Shown in pieces: positions 7,689 to 16,951 of a stretch of DNA of 64,000 nt. The DNA comes from Candidatus Babela massiliensis. Its GTDB lineage: Bacteria > Babelota > Babeliae > Babelales > Babelaceae. The stretch spans positions 806,001 through 870,000 of the forward strand of contig NC_023003.1 of NCBI RefSeq assembly GCF_000513475.1, in the 5' to 3' direction. Under the pieces are notes generated by a model. That model searched no databases, was not told the origin of the DNA, and saw only the letters and a list, made by a program, of their open reading frames with translations. Positions within the stretch are counted from its first letter, which is position 1. Each line of letters opens with the position of its first letter. A program made the position numbers and the translations under genes.

Positions 7689-7775
7689 AAAGAAGTAAAC
7701 CCCTAGGCTTTTGTGCTAGCCTATTTTAAGTATTATACTAATTAGTACAATCAAATTCATTTAGGGGGATAAATG
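7689..7775 (+). promoter_or_regulatory. promoter cassette, copy 2
   Basis: Second copy of the cassette at 6593-6680. It has TTGTGC at 7711-7716, a 17-base spacer and TATACT at 7734-7739, with ribosome-binding site AGGGGG just before the ATG at 7773. The conserved spacing of promoter, leader and ribosome-binding site argues for selection on expression. Confidence 0.6.
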
Positions 7776-8030
7776 GAAACAGAAAAAAAATATTATGGTT
7801 TTATGACTAAAAAACAATATATTATTTTGAGTGTAGTGATATATGCAGCTATAGCTTTATATTTGGGCTCAGAGTTTTTAAATTCACTGAGCCCACAAAC
7901 GATGCATACAATAGAAACATTAATTGGAGCTATTACAGGAGAAATAATAAAATCATGTATTTGGGCCATTCAAGCAGGTATCATAACTTATGTGGTAACA
8001 AAAATTATTAGAAGAAATCTACTTAAATAA
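7773..8030 (+). CDS. small two-span membrane protein
   Basis: This 85-residue protein has two predicted membrane helices (about 16-35 and 60-78), a polar loop between them and a basic end (KIIRRNLLK). It is expressed from the second copy of the repeated promoter cassette with an AGGGGG site. Size and topology are holin-like, which is speculative. It is followed closely by another small membrane gene. No family is recognised. Confidence 0.5.
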   Translation: METEKKYYGFMTKKQYIILSVVIYAAIALYLGSEFLNSLSPQTMHTIETLIGAITGEIIKSCIWAIQAGIITYVVTKIIRRNLLK

Positions 8031-8100
8031 CTGATTTCCTAAATATGCGCCTATTCAAGTGCTAATAGTTGTTGGTGTATATTTTCTAATAAGGGGACAA

Positions 8101-8313
8101 ATGGAAAAAAAACAAGACAACACAATTATTATAAATAATATTATAACATATATAAATATGGCTCTAATCACCATATTTCATATTTTATGGCTGGCGGTTA
8201 AAGTCATATGTTGTTTGCTTTTTCCGCCAGTATTAATATTTGTAATATTAAGATGGATTATTAGAGAACTTTGCTGTTGTTGTTGTAACAATAATCATAA
8301 AGACAATATGTAA
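8101..8313 (+). CDS. small membrane protein with Cys-rich tail
   Basis: The start is set at the ATG at 8101 because AAGGGG lies four bases upstream; an earlier in-frame TTG at 8059 has no ribosome-binding site and would add a second hydrophobic leader. The 70-residue product has a long hydrophobic region (about 18-54), probably two helices forming a hairpin, followed by a run of five Cys and the polar tail NNNHKDNM. The Cys cluster could bind metal or be lipid-modified; neither can be shown. A 5'-truncated copy lies at 7501-7683. Confidence 0.5.
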   Translation: MEKKQDNTIIINNIITYINMALITIFHILWLAVKVICCLLFPPVLIFVILRWIIRELCCCCCNNNHKDNM

Positions 8314-8362
8314 ACAACTATAAGGTTGAGAAAATCAGTATCTAAATGATCCACTCAAAAAT

Positions 8363-9421
8363 TTACCTTGAAACATTAATTAGTTGAATCATTGTATCTT
8401 TTCTTAAAAGTGCTGCTTTATTAGCTGTTCTCATAGAATTAATTATACGTTGAATTCCAGCTGCGCTCTGAGATAAATTAGGTATTTGTTTCATATAAGA
8501 TTCAAGATCTAAATTAGTAACTCTACCAGGAAAAACTTCTTTGGCGCCGCTTGCAAATTGTGCACTAAGCTTTTCAAATTCTTGCGCATCTGCTGTCATC
8601 AAAGATGATAAATCTATACCAAAACCAAATATGCCTTTAGATAACTTCTTTATTGTAGCATTAAAGATAGGTGTTCCTAAATTGCCTTTAGCAAGTATTT
8701 TCTCCATTCGATCTAATCTCTTATTATTTTCGTCAGCATTTTTAGCTAATTTAATATTTTCCTGGTAAATAGGTAATGTTTCTTTATCTATTTTAGCTTG
8801 TTCAACCCTTGAATCATGAGATCTTATACGTTCCTGTTCAGCATTAAATTTTCTTTCCGCTAAAGATTGTTTTTCTGAATGTTGTTCACGTTGCTGAATC
8901 ATTTTTTCTATTTTTAATCTTTGATCTGGAGTGATTCTAGGATTTCTTAAAGCCTCCTGTAGAGTTTTTCCAGGTGGTAATGGTATTGGTGCCAAATCAG
9001 GAGTTTCTGAGGATATATTTTGTTGTTGAGGCACACCTCCCAATAGGTTTGCTAATTCAGAGGATTGAGGTTCTTGTTGTGGAAATATTCCCAATAAATT
9101 ACTTAAAGTTGCTCCTTGTGATGCAACAGGCTCACCTCTAATAGCAGATAATACTTGATCTAATCCTGTATTTCCAGCAGATCCAAGATAATTTTTAAGT
9201 ACAATAGACTGCAAAGATTCAGGAAGACCTTGTAACTGTGAAGCATCTTGTGGCGATATTCCTAATGCTTGTAAACCTGATATAGTATTTTGTCTTTGTT
9301 GTTGTTGCTGTTTATTGGTAATAAGATTTTGTACCAGGGATTGTAATCCTTGGTTTAAACCAGATCCTAATCCAGCTCCTATATTACCTCCTAATGAGGG
9401 TTCATTAATAACTTGTGGCAT
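8363..9421 (-). CDS. phage-like structural protein, possibly C-terminally cut
   Basis: This 352-residue protein begins with a Gly/Leu-rich amphipathic segment (about 8-30), then a Gln-rich region, a Pro-rich linker and a highly charged coiled coil (about 150-240). It closes with a globular part containing FPGRVTNLDLESYMKQIP and a helix with RIINSMRTANKAALLR. That closing pattern resembles proteins seen in tailed-phage structural modules, recalled from memory and not checked. It ends soon after this motif, so the natural C-terminus may be missing. The ribosome-binding site AAGGTG is well placed. Consistent with a phage-derived or phage-plasmid element. Confidence 0.45.
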   Translation of the reverse strand: MPQVINEPSLGGNIGAGLGSGLNQGLQSLVQNLITNKQQQQQRQNTISGLQALGISPQDASQLQGLPESLQSIVLKNYLGSAGNTGLDQVLSAIRGEPVASQGATLSNLLGIFPQQEPQSSELANLLGGVPQQQNISSETPDLAPIPLPPGKTLQEALRNPRITPDQRLKIEKMIQQREQHSEKQSLAERKFNAEQERIRSHDSRVEQAKIDKETLPIYQENIKLAKNADENNKRLDRMEKILAKGNLGTPIFNATIKKLSKGIFGFGIDLSSLMTADAQEFEKLSAQFASGAKEVFPGRVTNLDLESYMKQIPNLSQSAAGIQRIINSMRTANKAALLRKDTMIQLINVSR

Positions 9422-9492
9422 AAAACACCTTAATTTTTAAAGTTAAATTTAAGATAATTTTACCCTATCCAACATTAGGAATTTATAGCAAA

Positions 9493-9601
9493 TTATAGGG
9501 GCCTATAAATATTTTTATCTATTATTTCAAGTAATCTTAATGCACTATGAGAAGGAGTCCGTTTTCCTGATTCCCAGGATTGCAGCGTAGGATAGAGTGA
9601 T
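9493..9601 (-). pseudogene. C-terminal fragment of an XRE-type HTH regulator
   Basis: Reading leftward, about 36 residues include LQSWESGKRTPSHSALRLLE and a stop at 9493. This is the recognition helix and following helix of a HigA/XRE-type antitoxin or repressor. The N-terminal half is absent; at 9602 the sequence changes to the resolvase fragment region. It is a second dead regulator of the element. Confidence 0.6.
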
Positions 9602-9604
9602 CAA

Positions 9605-9625
9605 GAGAATTCTTGATGAATTCTC
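9605..9625. repeat. short inverted repeat between two truncated genes
   Basis: GAGAATTC at 9605-9612 and GAATTCTC at 9618-9625 flank five bases. It lies between the HTH fragment and the truncated recombinase and could be a recombination or operator site. No T-run follows. Confidence 0.3.
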
Positions 9626-9647
9626 TGAGTATGTTATATTTTAAAAA

Positions 9648-10001
9648 TTGTCACGGTACAGGGGAATGATCGATCAATTTTCCCAATTCGAGAAATTAAG
9701 AATTGGCGAAAGAACTAAAGCAGCATTGCATGCGAAAAAACTGCAGGGTAAAAGAGTTGGCCATATACCATTTGGATTTCAACTTACCTCCGACAATCAA
9801 CATGTCCTTCCGAATAAGCTAGAACAAGCAATATTAAACAAAATGAAAGAACTAAAGAATGCAGGTTTGTCAATAAGAAAAATAGCAAAGTACTTAAATG
9901 AACACAATTTATTAAACAGGAATAATGCTAAATTCAATCACGCATCTGTTCATAGAATATTGAGTAGCACTAATAAACATGAAGTTTATTATCATGATTA
10001 A
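9648..10001 (+). pseudogene. serine recombinase C-terminal fragment
   Basis: Residues 7-30 (FSQFEKLRIGERTKAAL) match the long E-helix of resolvase/invertase-type serine recombinases, where the family reads xxFERxxIxERTxAAL. A DNA-binding helix-turn-helix follows (LSIRKIAKYLNEHNLLNR, about 84-101). The catalytic N-terminal domain with the active serine is missing, and the TTG start has no ribosome-binding site, so this is the relic of a roughly 200-residue enzyme. It supports a mobile origin for the region between 4 and 11 kb. Confidence 0.7.
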
Positions 10002-10043
10002 ATAACAATTAACAAAGTGCTATAATTATAGAAGTCAAAAAAA

Positions 10044-10076
10044 TGCTCTGTTCAGATTGCAATCCTTAACAGAGCA
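10044..10076. terminator. hairpin near the end of the element
   Basis: Arms TGCTCTGTT (10044-10052) and AACAGAGCA (10068-10076) enclose a 15-base loop. Read leftward, it is followed by a run of seven T, so it would terminate minus-strand transcription. It lies just upstream of the broken DUF1016 gene. Confidence 0.45.
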
Positions 10077-10081
10077 AAAAT

Positions 10082-11175
10082 ATGTCATCCACCAAAAGTT
10101 ATAGGAGACTTATATGTCATATTATATCATCTAAAAAAGAAATTTCAAAAGCTTTACTTTTAAAAGAATATGCTCAAACCTTAAAGTATATTAGAAATCG
10201 TATTAAAGAAGCTCAAGCAAAATCTATATTATCAGTAAACAAAGAATTGCTAAAACTTTATTGGTACATTGGGGAACTAAAGTTATAGAACAATTAGCAA
10301 ATGATTTACAGAGTTCTTTCCCAGGTATGGGTGGTTTTTCCAAACGTAACGTATTTAGAATGAGAGCCTTTTATCTAGCTTATCAAAAAGTGCCACAAGC
10401 TGTGGCACAATTGGATAACCTACCAATCTTTAACATTCCTTGGGGTCATAATGCTATTTTATTAGAGAAAATAAAGAATAATAAAGAACGTCTCTGGTAT
10501 GCCCAAAAGACTATTGAGTGCGGATGGAGCAGAACTACTTTAGAAATTAAAATTAAAACAGATTTATATAACAGAGAAGGAAAAGCAATAACCAATTTTT
10601 CTAAGACACTTCCAACTTCACAAACAGATATAGCACAACAAGCTTTTAAAGATCCATATATCTTTGATTTCTTAACCTTACAAGAAGAACATTTAGAACA
10701 AGATTTAGAGCAGGGCTTGATAGACCATGTGCAAAAACTTCTATTGGAGATGGGTAAAGGTTTTGCCTTAGTCGGAAGACAATATCATTTAGAAATTGAT
10801 GAAGAAGATTACTATATAGATCTTCTTTTTTATCATACAAAACTAAAATGCTATGTAGTAGTTGAACTCAAAGCACGAAAATTCGATCCACGTGATGTTG
10901 GACAATTAAATTTCTATTTATCTGCTTGTGATGATTTGTTACGCGATGAAACTGATAAATCAACAATTGGTTTGTTGTTATGTAAATCTAAAAAGAATTT
11001 CACTGCAGAATATGCATTACGTGATATAAAAAAACCAATTGGCATTGCAGAATATGAAACAGAAATTATCAAAAATTTACCTAAAGAGCTAAAAAGTAGT
11101 TTGCCTACGATTGAAGAAATTGAAGCAGAGTTAGAAAAAACAGAAATAATCAATGAGTTAAAGTCCAAATTCTAA
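10082..11175 (+). pseudogene. YhcG/DUF1016-family PD-(D/E)XK nuclease, frameshifted
   Basis: The N-terminal DUF1016 part reads to NKELLKLYWYIG in one frame (stop at 10288), and the protein resumes in the next frame at about 10267 with WGTKVIEQLANDL. Intact family members have about 10-12 residues between these blocks, so a small deletion plus a frame change has broken the gene. The downstream frame (10261-11175) keeps the whole PD-(D/E)XK domain, including YYIDLLFYH, VVVELKA and GQLNFYL. Family proteins are linked to restriction-like or Holliday-junction nuclease activity. A shortened protein could still be made from the TTG at 10261, but this is unlikely. Confidence 0.7.
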
Positions 11176-11291
11176 AATTTATTATTAATTATTGTTCCGT
11201 TAAAAGATTAGTAAATTGGGTGCATTTGATTAAATATCAAATATTATTTAAACTATAAATAAAAACTTTTTATTATATTTATTATTTTTTA

Positions 11292-12044
11292 ATGAGATTT
11301 ATGATTAATACAAATACAGCTCAATTGCTTTTTTCTTTTACTATATTCATAATAAGTTACTTTTTTACCGTTAATCTTAACGGTATAGTACAAGCCTTTG
11401 TTGCTAACAAATTAGGCGATAGTACAGCAAAAGATACTGGTTATATGAAATTCGATCCACTTTTATACTTAAGCTCTTTAAATTTTATATTTATGTTGAT
11501 ATTTGGTATAGCATTGCCAACTTCTATACCGATAAATTTATCGAGTAAAATAGGCACAAAGTATAAGTTATTTATCTTTTATGCGACTCCATTTATTTCA
11601 AGTATTTTATTTTCCGCAATAGCTTTAAGCTTATCAACTTTATTATATGGTGCATATTTATCAGAATTGTTTTTGGTTAAAATATTAACCAGTCAAGATA
11701 TATCTCTTAGGTGGGCGCACCATGCTATGAACGGTGGCTCAAGCTTTAATATAGTTTGCTTATTTTTATTGACATCCTTTATTTGTTTTAATGTCTTTAT
11801 TGCTTTTTACAGTTTTATAGTAAATATATTTAAGTATATTTTTGCTTTAAAGGATACTAATTCAAGATTTGGTCAAGTATCTAATTATTCTGAATATCAA
11901 GATTTACTTATGATTTTTGCACCATTGTTGTTAATGATATTGTTTGGTAGTGCATTGCGTGTTTTTATATTACAGATTATAATATTATGTTCTTATAAAT
12001 TATCATCAATTATAGTACTAATAAGATCACTACTTGGAGTATAA
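11292..12044 (+). CDS. M50 (site-2 protease)-like membrane protein without the zinc motif
   Basis: This 250-residue protein has about six hydrophobic helices. After the first helix it reads [21 protein letters not shown] and then [10 protein letters not shown]. In intramembrane metalloproteases of family M50 the same place reads HExAHAxVAxKLGDxTAxxxG and then xxxxNPLxHLD. The alignment is good over 30 residues, but the zinc-binding HExxH is replaced by NGIVQ and the NP of the second motif by DP. I therefore infer a catalytically dead relative. The gene ends five bases before tyrS and is probably cotranscribed with it. The ATG at 11304 could be the start instead. Confidence 0.55.
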   Translation: MRFMINTNTAQLLFSFTIFIISYFFTVNLNGIVQAFVANKLGDSTAKDTGYMKFDPLLYLSSLNFIFMLIFGIALPTSIPINLSSKIGTKYKLFIFYATPFISSILFSAIALSLSTLLYGAYLSELFLVKILTSQDISLRWAHHAMNGGSSFNIVCLFLLTSFICFNVFIAFYSFIVNIFKYIFALKDTNSRFGQVSNYSEYQDLLMIFAPLLLMILFGSALRVFILQIIILCSYKLSSIIVLIRSLLGV

Positions 12045-12049
12045 ATTTA

Positions 12050-13255
12050 ATGAAAAACGATATAGTGGAAAAACTTGAAAAAATTAAGGCAGGTACTGAG
12101 CAAATTATACCTGAAGAAGATTTTATTAAGAAATTAGAATCCGGAAAGACTTTAAAAATTAAGTTTGGCGCTGATCCTACTTCTCCCGATCTTCATCTTG
12201 GTCATGCAGTAGTACTTTCTAAGTTAAGACAATTTCAAGATTTGGGTTATGATATTTTGTTTTTAATTGGTAATTTTACTGCCCAAATAGGAGATCCTAC
12301 AGGTCGTTCAAAAACTAGACCTCCTTTAACAGTTCAACAGATTGAGTCAAATACTAAAACTTATTTTGAGCAAGTTACAAGAGTATTAGATCCTAATAAA
12401 CTTAAAATATGTTATAATGCTGATTGGCTTAATAATTTAAATGCAAGAGATATGGTGACCTTATGTTCTAAAGTTACTTTATCAAGACTTATAGAACGTG
12501 AAGATTTTAAAAATAGAATAGAAAAGCATCAGCCTATTAGTTTTCATGAACTTTTATATCCATTATTTCAGGGATATGATTCAGTAGCTTTATTTTCAGA
12601 TATTGAATTAGGTGGTACTGATCAGACTTTTAATATGTTAATGGGAAGATTTTTGCAAGAACAGTATGGTCAAGAGCCTCAAGTAATTATTACTCTACCT
12701 ATTTTAGAAGGACTTGATGGTCATAATAAGATGTCTAAATCTCTTAATAATACTATAGGTCTTACTGAAACAGCTGAAAATGCTTATGGAAAATTAATGT
12801 CTATTTCTGATGAATTAATGTGGCGTTACTATTCGGTTTTGCTTCATAAAACTCAGGATGAGATTAATCAGATGAAATTAGATGTTGCTGAGTCAAAATT
12901 TCATCCTATGGATCTTAAAAAGGCTATGGCTTATGACATAGTTTCAAGGTTTTGGTCTAAAGATGAGGCAGACTTAGCTCAAAAAACTTTTGAAGATCTT
13001 TTTCAAAATAAAAATTATGATCAAGTAAACAGTTTTGATTGTACTGAATTTTTTGGTAAAGAAATTTGGATTGTAGATCTTTTAAAGCATCTTAAGGCTG
13101 TTAATACTTCAAGTGAAGCACGGCAATTAATATTACAGGGCGGAATTTCACTTGATAATCAAAAAATAACTGATTTTAAAGCACAAATAAAAATTGAACC
13201 AGGTCAGATTTTAAAAGTTGGTAAACATCGTTTTTATAAATTAGATAAAAAATAA
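12050..13255 (+). CDS. tyrS: tyrosyl-tRNA synthetase
   Basis: Class I aminoacyl-tRNA synthetase that charges tRNA-Tyr. The ATP-binding HIGH motif appears as HLGH (49-52) within [13 protein letters not shown], and the second motif KMSKS is intact (about 227-231). The tyrosine/tRNA-binding region follows, then a C-terminal S4 RNA-binding domain (about 335-400, [13 protein letters not shown]). At 401 residues it has the usual length of the TyrZ-like bacterial type. It starts five bases after the upstream membrane protein gene and is followed by a hairpin terminator. Confidence 0.95.
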   Translation: MKNDIVEKLEKIKAGTEQIIPEEDFIKKLESGKTLKIKFGADPTSPDLHLGHAVVLSKLRQFQDLGYDILFLIGNFTAQIGDPTGRSKTRPPLTVQQIESNTKTYFEQVTRVLDPNKLKICYNADWLNNLNARDMVTLCSKVTLSRLIEREDFKNRIEKHQPISFHELLYPLFQGYDSVALFSDIELGGTDQTFNMLMGRFLQEQYGQEPQVIITLPILEGLDGHNKMSKSLNNTIGLTETAENAYGKLMSISDELMWRYYSVLLHKTQDEINQMKLDVAESKFHPMDLKKAMAYDIVSRFWSKDEADLAQKTFEDLFQNKNYDQVNSFDCTEFFGKEIWIVDLLKHLKAVNTSSEARQLILQGGISLDNQKITDFKAQIKIEPGQILKVGKHRFYKLDKK

Positions 13256-13296
13256 ATTCTAAATATTTTATCTTTAAAATCTTAAAAAAATTAATT

Positions 13297-13330
13297 AAAT
13301 AGTTCCATTGTTTGTAGTGGGACTATTTTG
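13297..13330 (+). terminator. terminator after tyrS
   Basis: The stem AAATAGTTCCA pairs with TGGGACTATTT, including one G-T pair, around a nine-base loop. T-rich sequence follows. It lies about 40 bases after the tyrS stop. Confidence 0.55.
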
Positions 13331-13413
13331 TTTATATATTTAATATTGACTTAGGGAAATATAATTTATAATAATTTGTTTAACCTTAATTGTCTTATGT
13401 TTAAATTTTATTT

Positions 13414-15015
13414 ATGAAAAGATTAATATTTTTTTATATTTTAATAATATTTAATTTTTTGTTTTCTGAAAATAATCTAGATAATAAAGAGAAAAAATAC
13501 AGAATAATAGGTGGATGGTCTTTTTATAGTTTATTAAAAGATATTATTAAAACTGAAGGTACAAATGTTTATAACTCCACACAAGCAAGAGTCAGAATAT
13601 CTACCGAATTATCTAATCAAGAATTAAATTTTTTAAAAAACAGAGATATTAAGGTAAAATCTGCTATTGAAAATTTAATTTCGGTAAAATTAAATAATAA
13701 TCAAGTTCCTCGTATAGCATTATGTTTTAGCGGCGGAGGTTATAGGGCAATGATATCAACTTTAGGAGCTTTAGCAGGTCTTAAATTATCTGGTTTGTTA
13801 GATACGGTTACTTATATTTCTGCCTTGTCAGGTTCAACTTGGGCTATATCTTCAATTTATGGTCATAATTTGGATCTATTTGATAATATAAGACTTGTTA
13901 AAGAGCAAGTTTCTAAACCCTTATATTTGAGCGTAAGTATTAAGTTTATGCTTGAAAATAGTCTATATAAATTATTTTATGGTCAAAATTGTAATATGGT
14001 AGGCATTTGGGGAGTTTTATTGGCAGAAACTTTATTTAGCGATTTAAATAAAGGTTGGTTCAGATACTTAAATTATCAAGAACAGTATAATATTCTTACC
14101 AGATTAGTAAAGAGCGATATGCCAAAATTTTCTGACTTTAGAAATAAAATCGATGATGGCCAAATGCCTATGCCAATATGTACTTCTATTGTTGGAGATA
14201 TAGATACTAATAATCGCTATGAATGGGTTGAATATAATCCTTATGAAATAGGCTTTATCGAAAGTAATACCTTTATACCCTCTTGGTCTTTTGGTAGAAA
14301 ATTTATCAATGGAGTATCGACTGATTATTCTTTAGAGTTAGGTCTTGATTATCTGATGGGTATATGGGGATCAGCTTTTACAGTTAGTGTTAAAGAGCTG
14401 CTTGAAAACTACAGAGATAGTATCTCTACTGCTTTATCAAAAACATTAGATCTTTTGACTATTAATAATGATAAATTACATAAATTTAGACTTTCACCTG
14501 CCAAAGTTTCTAATTTTGCTTATAGCCTTGATAAACATAATTTAAAAAATTATAAACGTATTACTTTATTAGATGCAGGTTTGGCATGTAATTTACCAAT
14601 AGCACCTTTAATTAGAAAGAATCGTAAGATCGATATTATGATAATTTTTGACTATTCGACTAATGTTAAAAGTGCTGTTGAATTAAAAAAAGCGGAAATT
14701 TATGCAAAGGATAATGGTGTTAAGTTACCTGATATTGATTATTCTAATATTGGTAAAATAAATATTTTTAAAGACTTAAATGCAGATATACCTATAATTA
14801 TTTATATGCCGCTTATTAAAAATAGTGCATATTGTGTTAATTTTGATCCTGAAGATTCTATACAAAATGGATATTGTTCTACATTTAATTTAAAGTATAA
14901 AACATATCAATTTGATGAACTTTTAGGACTGAATCAATATAATTTAATTTCATATTCAAGTGAAATTGTAAATTTAATAGAAACATTTTTGGATAATAAA
15001 TTAATTATAAATTAA
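13414..15015 (+). CDS. secreted cPLA2-like phospholipase (PLA2_B fold)
   Basis: This 533-residue protein begins with a signal peptide (about 1-18). The catalytic core follows the eukaryotic cytosolic phospholipase A2 and lysophospholipase pattern: the oxyanion loop SGGGYRAM (106-113) and, after the expected spacing, the nucleophile motif ALSGSTW with Ser139. The catalytic Asp is in LLDAGLACNLP (about 389-399), where cPLA2 has VDSGLxxNLP. The dyad is therefore complete. The predicted reaction is hydrolysis of phospholipid or lysophospholipid esters, probably host membrane lipid given the export signal. It is longer than bacterial patatins and closer to the cPLA2 group. It is convergent with the deoxynucleoside kinase gene. 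Confidence 0.75.
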   Translation: MKRLIFFYILIIFNFLFSENNLDNKEKKYRIIGGWSFYSLLKDIIKTEGTNVYNSTQARVRISTELSNQELNFLKNRDIKVKSAIENLISVKLNNNQVPRIALCFSGGGYRAMISTLGALAGLKLSGLLDTVTYISALSGSTWAISSIYGHNLDLFDNIRLVKEQVSKPLYLSVSIKFMLENSLYKLFYGQNCNMVGIWGVLLAETLFSDLNKGWFRYLNYQEQYNILTRLVKSDMPKFSDFRNKIDDGQMPMPICTSIVGDIDTNNRYEWVEYNPYEIGFIESNTFIPSWSFGRKFINGVSTDYSLELGLDYLMGIWGSAFTVSVKELLENYRDSISTALSKTLDLLTINNDKLHKFRLSPAKVSNFAYSLDKHNLKNYKRITLLDAGLACNLPIAPLIRKNRKIDIMIIFDYSTNVKSAVELKKAEIYAKDNGVKLPDIDYSNIGKINIFKDLNADIPIIIYMPLIKNSAYCVNFDPEDSIQNGYCSTFNLKYKTYQFDELLGLNQYNLISYSSEIVNLIETFLDNKLIIN

Positions 15016-15020
15016 TTTTA

Positions 15021-15680
15021 TTAGATAGATTTTAATATAAACTCTTTAATTGTTTTTGCATATTTCTGCATTATTTCTTTGTCAGATTCAAATTCTAGAT
15101 TACAATCGATTGTTAATACTGGTATGCTTTTTAACTCTTCAATAACGCCTATTTTATTTATTAAAAAAGTTTCATGAGCATTATCAATTTGTTTTAAATA
15201 TTCTAGACTTATCTCTGTTTCTGATGAGCGATTTCTTTTTTTTACTCTTTCAAGAGCTTTTTCAGGATCTACTTTTAAGTATATAAATCCTTTTGGTAGT
15301 TGATTTTTTTTAGTAGCAATAAAATTAAACCAATTTAGATATATCTGCCATTCAAGTAAGGTAAAGTAACCGTTTTCTTGTCCGTTAATCGCAAAACAAT
15401 AGTGCCCTGAATAGATAGATCTTTCAGAGATTTTTATTTTATAAGTTGTTTTACTTTGTTCTTTAATACTTTCTACAGCTCTGGAGGTCATTGCAAAAAT
15501 TTCCATGGTATAGGCCCAGCGTTTTGGGTTTTGGTAAAAATTATTTAATAATGATTCTCCTACCACTTCATTACGCCACGTCTTTGGTTCAAAACAAGGG
15601 TTAATTTCTGGTAAAATTTGGCTGATTAATCTTAAAAACGTAGTTTTTCCGGCTCCGATATTGCCTTCTATAATATACAT
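15021..15680 (-). CDS. deoxynucleoside kinase (dNK family)
   Basis: This 219-residue P-loop kinase phosphorylates deoxynucleosides for salvage. It shows the Walker A motif EGNIGAGKTT (5-14), the substrate motif ERSIYSGHY (about 85-93; DRS/ERS in the family), and an Arg-rich lid (RVKKRNRSSE, about 153-162) that closes over ATP. The likely substrate is a purine deoxynucleoside or thymidine; the sequence does not decide. The stop lies only a few bases from that of the phospholipase gene on the other strand. With thyX and ndk it suggests partial dependence on scavenged deoxynucleosides. Confidence 0.8.
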   Translation of the reverse strand: MYIIEGNIGAGKTTFLRLISQILPEINPCFEPKTWRNEVVGESLLNNFYQNPKRWAYTMEIFAMTSRAVESIKEQSKTTYKIKISERSIYSGHYCFAINGQENGYFTLLEWQIYLNWFNFIATKKNQLPKGFIYLKVDPEKALERVKKRNRSSETEISLEYLKQIDNAHETFLINKIGVIEELKSIPVLTIDCNLEFESDKEIMQKYAKTIKEFILKSI

Positions 15681-15870
15681 TGTTCTGCTGCTTTATGATT
15701 GTACATTTAACTTAAGATAATAATTATACCTAATTTATTTTTATTTATAAACAGCTTTATATTATTACCTTTAAATTTTGTTAATAGTGAAAACTAATTC
15801 TTTAATAGAATCAAGTATATTTTATAATATATTAATTATTAAATTTAATTTTATTAATTGGGGGTTTATG

Positions 15871-16818
15871 ATGTTAAGATATATAACTCAAATTATATTA
15901 TTATTTACTGCTTCGATCTGTATTAACTTATTTTCTATGGAGAAAGAAATAAAATTTATGGCCTTGGGCGAGGATATTTTATCAAATATTATATTTTTCA
16001 CTGTTAATAAACAAAAAAGCTATTTAAATGATATAAATTTAAGTTTAAAAAATATAAAGCAATATTTTGCTCTAAAATTAGTATGCAAAAATTTTAAGTC
16101 TATAATAGAGAATGAAAGTTTGGTTAAAATTGTTTTTAATTTTGTTGATGCTGATTCATTCAATCCTATAACTTCATCGACCCTTTTGAGATTTTTCTTA
16201 AAAAAATATATTGAGAAAAATGGTCTTAATCAGCTAAAACAGCAATTTTCTTTAGAATTGGATAATCATAAAAAGATGTATGACTCTATAATGCACAGTT
16301 TAGATGATCCTTATAAGAATAGTGGTTTGAGCTCAATGGAGAGAGAGCTGCTTATTGCATCAGCTGTGGGTGATGAGGATAAAGCCAAGGATTTGATGCA
16401 GAGATGTGTTAATCCTGATATTTGTAATATTTTACATTTTACTCCATTAATGCTTGCGGTAATGAATAACAATAAATTTATTGTCAATCTTTTAATACTA
16501 TGTGGAGCATCTCTAGAGAATAAAAATTTTTTAGATAATACTGCTTTAAAAATAGCTATTGATAATGGATGTTCAGAAATGATTGAGATACTTCGTGAAG
16601 CTGGAGCTTTTGAAGAAGAATTATTGCCAGAAAAGCATTTAAGAGAATCAGGTATTTTGCCAAGAAGAAGCAGTTTGTCAAACCGTCGATCGATTAGGAT
16701 TCCCTTTAAAAGAGCAAATTCTTTTAAAGGAACTGCAACGATTGAAAAAAAGAAGAAAGACGATAGTAAAAAGGATGTTAAAAAAGAGAAATCAAACGGT
16801 AAATGTATATCTATGTAA
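15871..16818 (+). CDS. secreted F-box-like/ankyrin protein with polybasic tail
   Basis: The start is set at the second of two ATGs (15871), six bases after a GGGGG site; the frame extends further upstream but only through AT-rich leader. A signal peptide (about 1-23, ending FSME) is followed by an F-box-like stretch (about 30-85) with ALKLVCKNFKSII, the signature spacing of an F-box. Two to three ankyrin repeats follow (about 155-250). The last 60 residues contain SRR- and RRSS-type sites and Lys-rich runs (KKKKDDSKKD). F-box proteins recruit SCF ubiquitin ligase via Skp1, so a host-directed effector is inferred. Confidence 0.65.
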   Translation: MLRYITQIILLFTASICINLFSMEKEIKFMALGEDILSNIIFFTVNKQKSYLNDINLSLKNIKQYFALKLVCKNFKSIIENESLVKIVFNFVDADSFNPITSSTLLRFFLKKYIEKNGLNQLKQQFSLELDNHKKMYDSIMHSLDDPYKNSGLSSMERELLIASAVGDEDKAKDLMQRCVNPDICNILHFTPLMLAVMNNNKFIVNLLILCGASLENKNFLDNTALKIAIDNGCSEMIEILREAGAFEEELLPEKHLRESGILPRRSSLSNRRSIRIPFKRANSFKGTATIEKKKKDDSKKDVKKEKSNGKCISM

Positions 16819-16874
16819 TAACTTATATTTAATTTTGTTTTTTACAGCTTATTAATATCTTATTGAAAATAAAA

Positions 16875-16905
16875 ATTAGCGCAAATCTTAATTTTGTGAT
16901 ATAAT
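16875..16905 (+). promoter_or_regulatory. polA promoter, extended -10
   Basis: TATAAT at 16900-16905 is preceded by TG at 16897-16898, giving an extended -10 element. TTAGCG at about 16876 is a weak -35 at 18 bases. It lies about 45 bases upstream of the polA start. Confidence 0.5.
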
Positions 16906-16951
16906 AGTATTATAAGTATATGGTAAATTGATTAAAAATTAAAGGGTTTAA

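Noticed and set aside
10261-11175. Intact DUF1016 nuclease
   Set aside because: The N-terminal domain is in another frame and the linker between blocks is missing, so only a fragment could be made.
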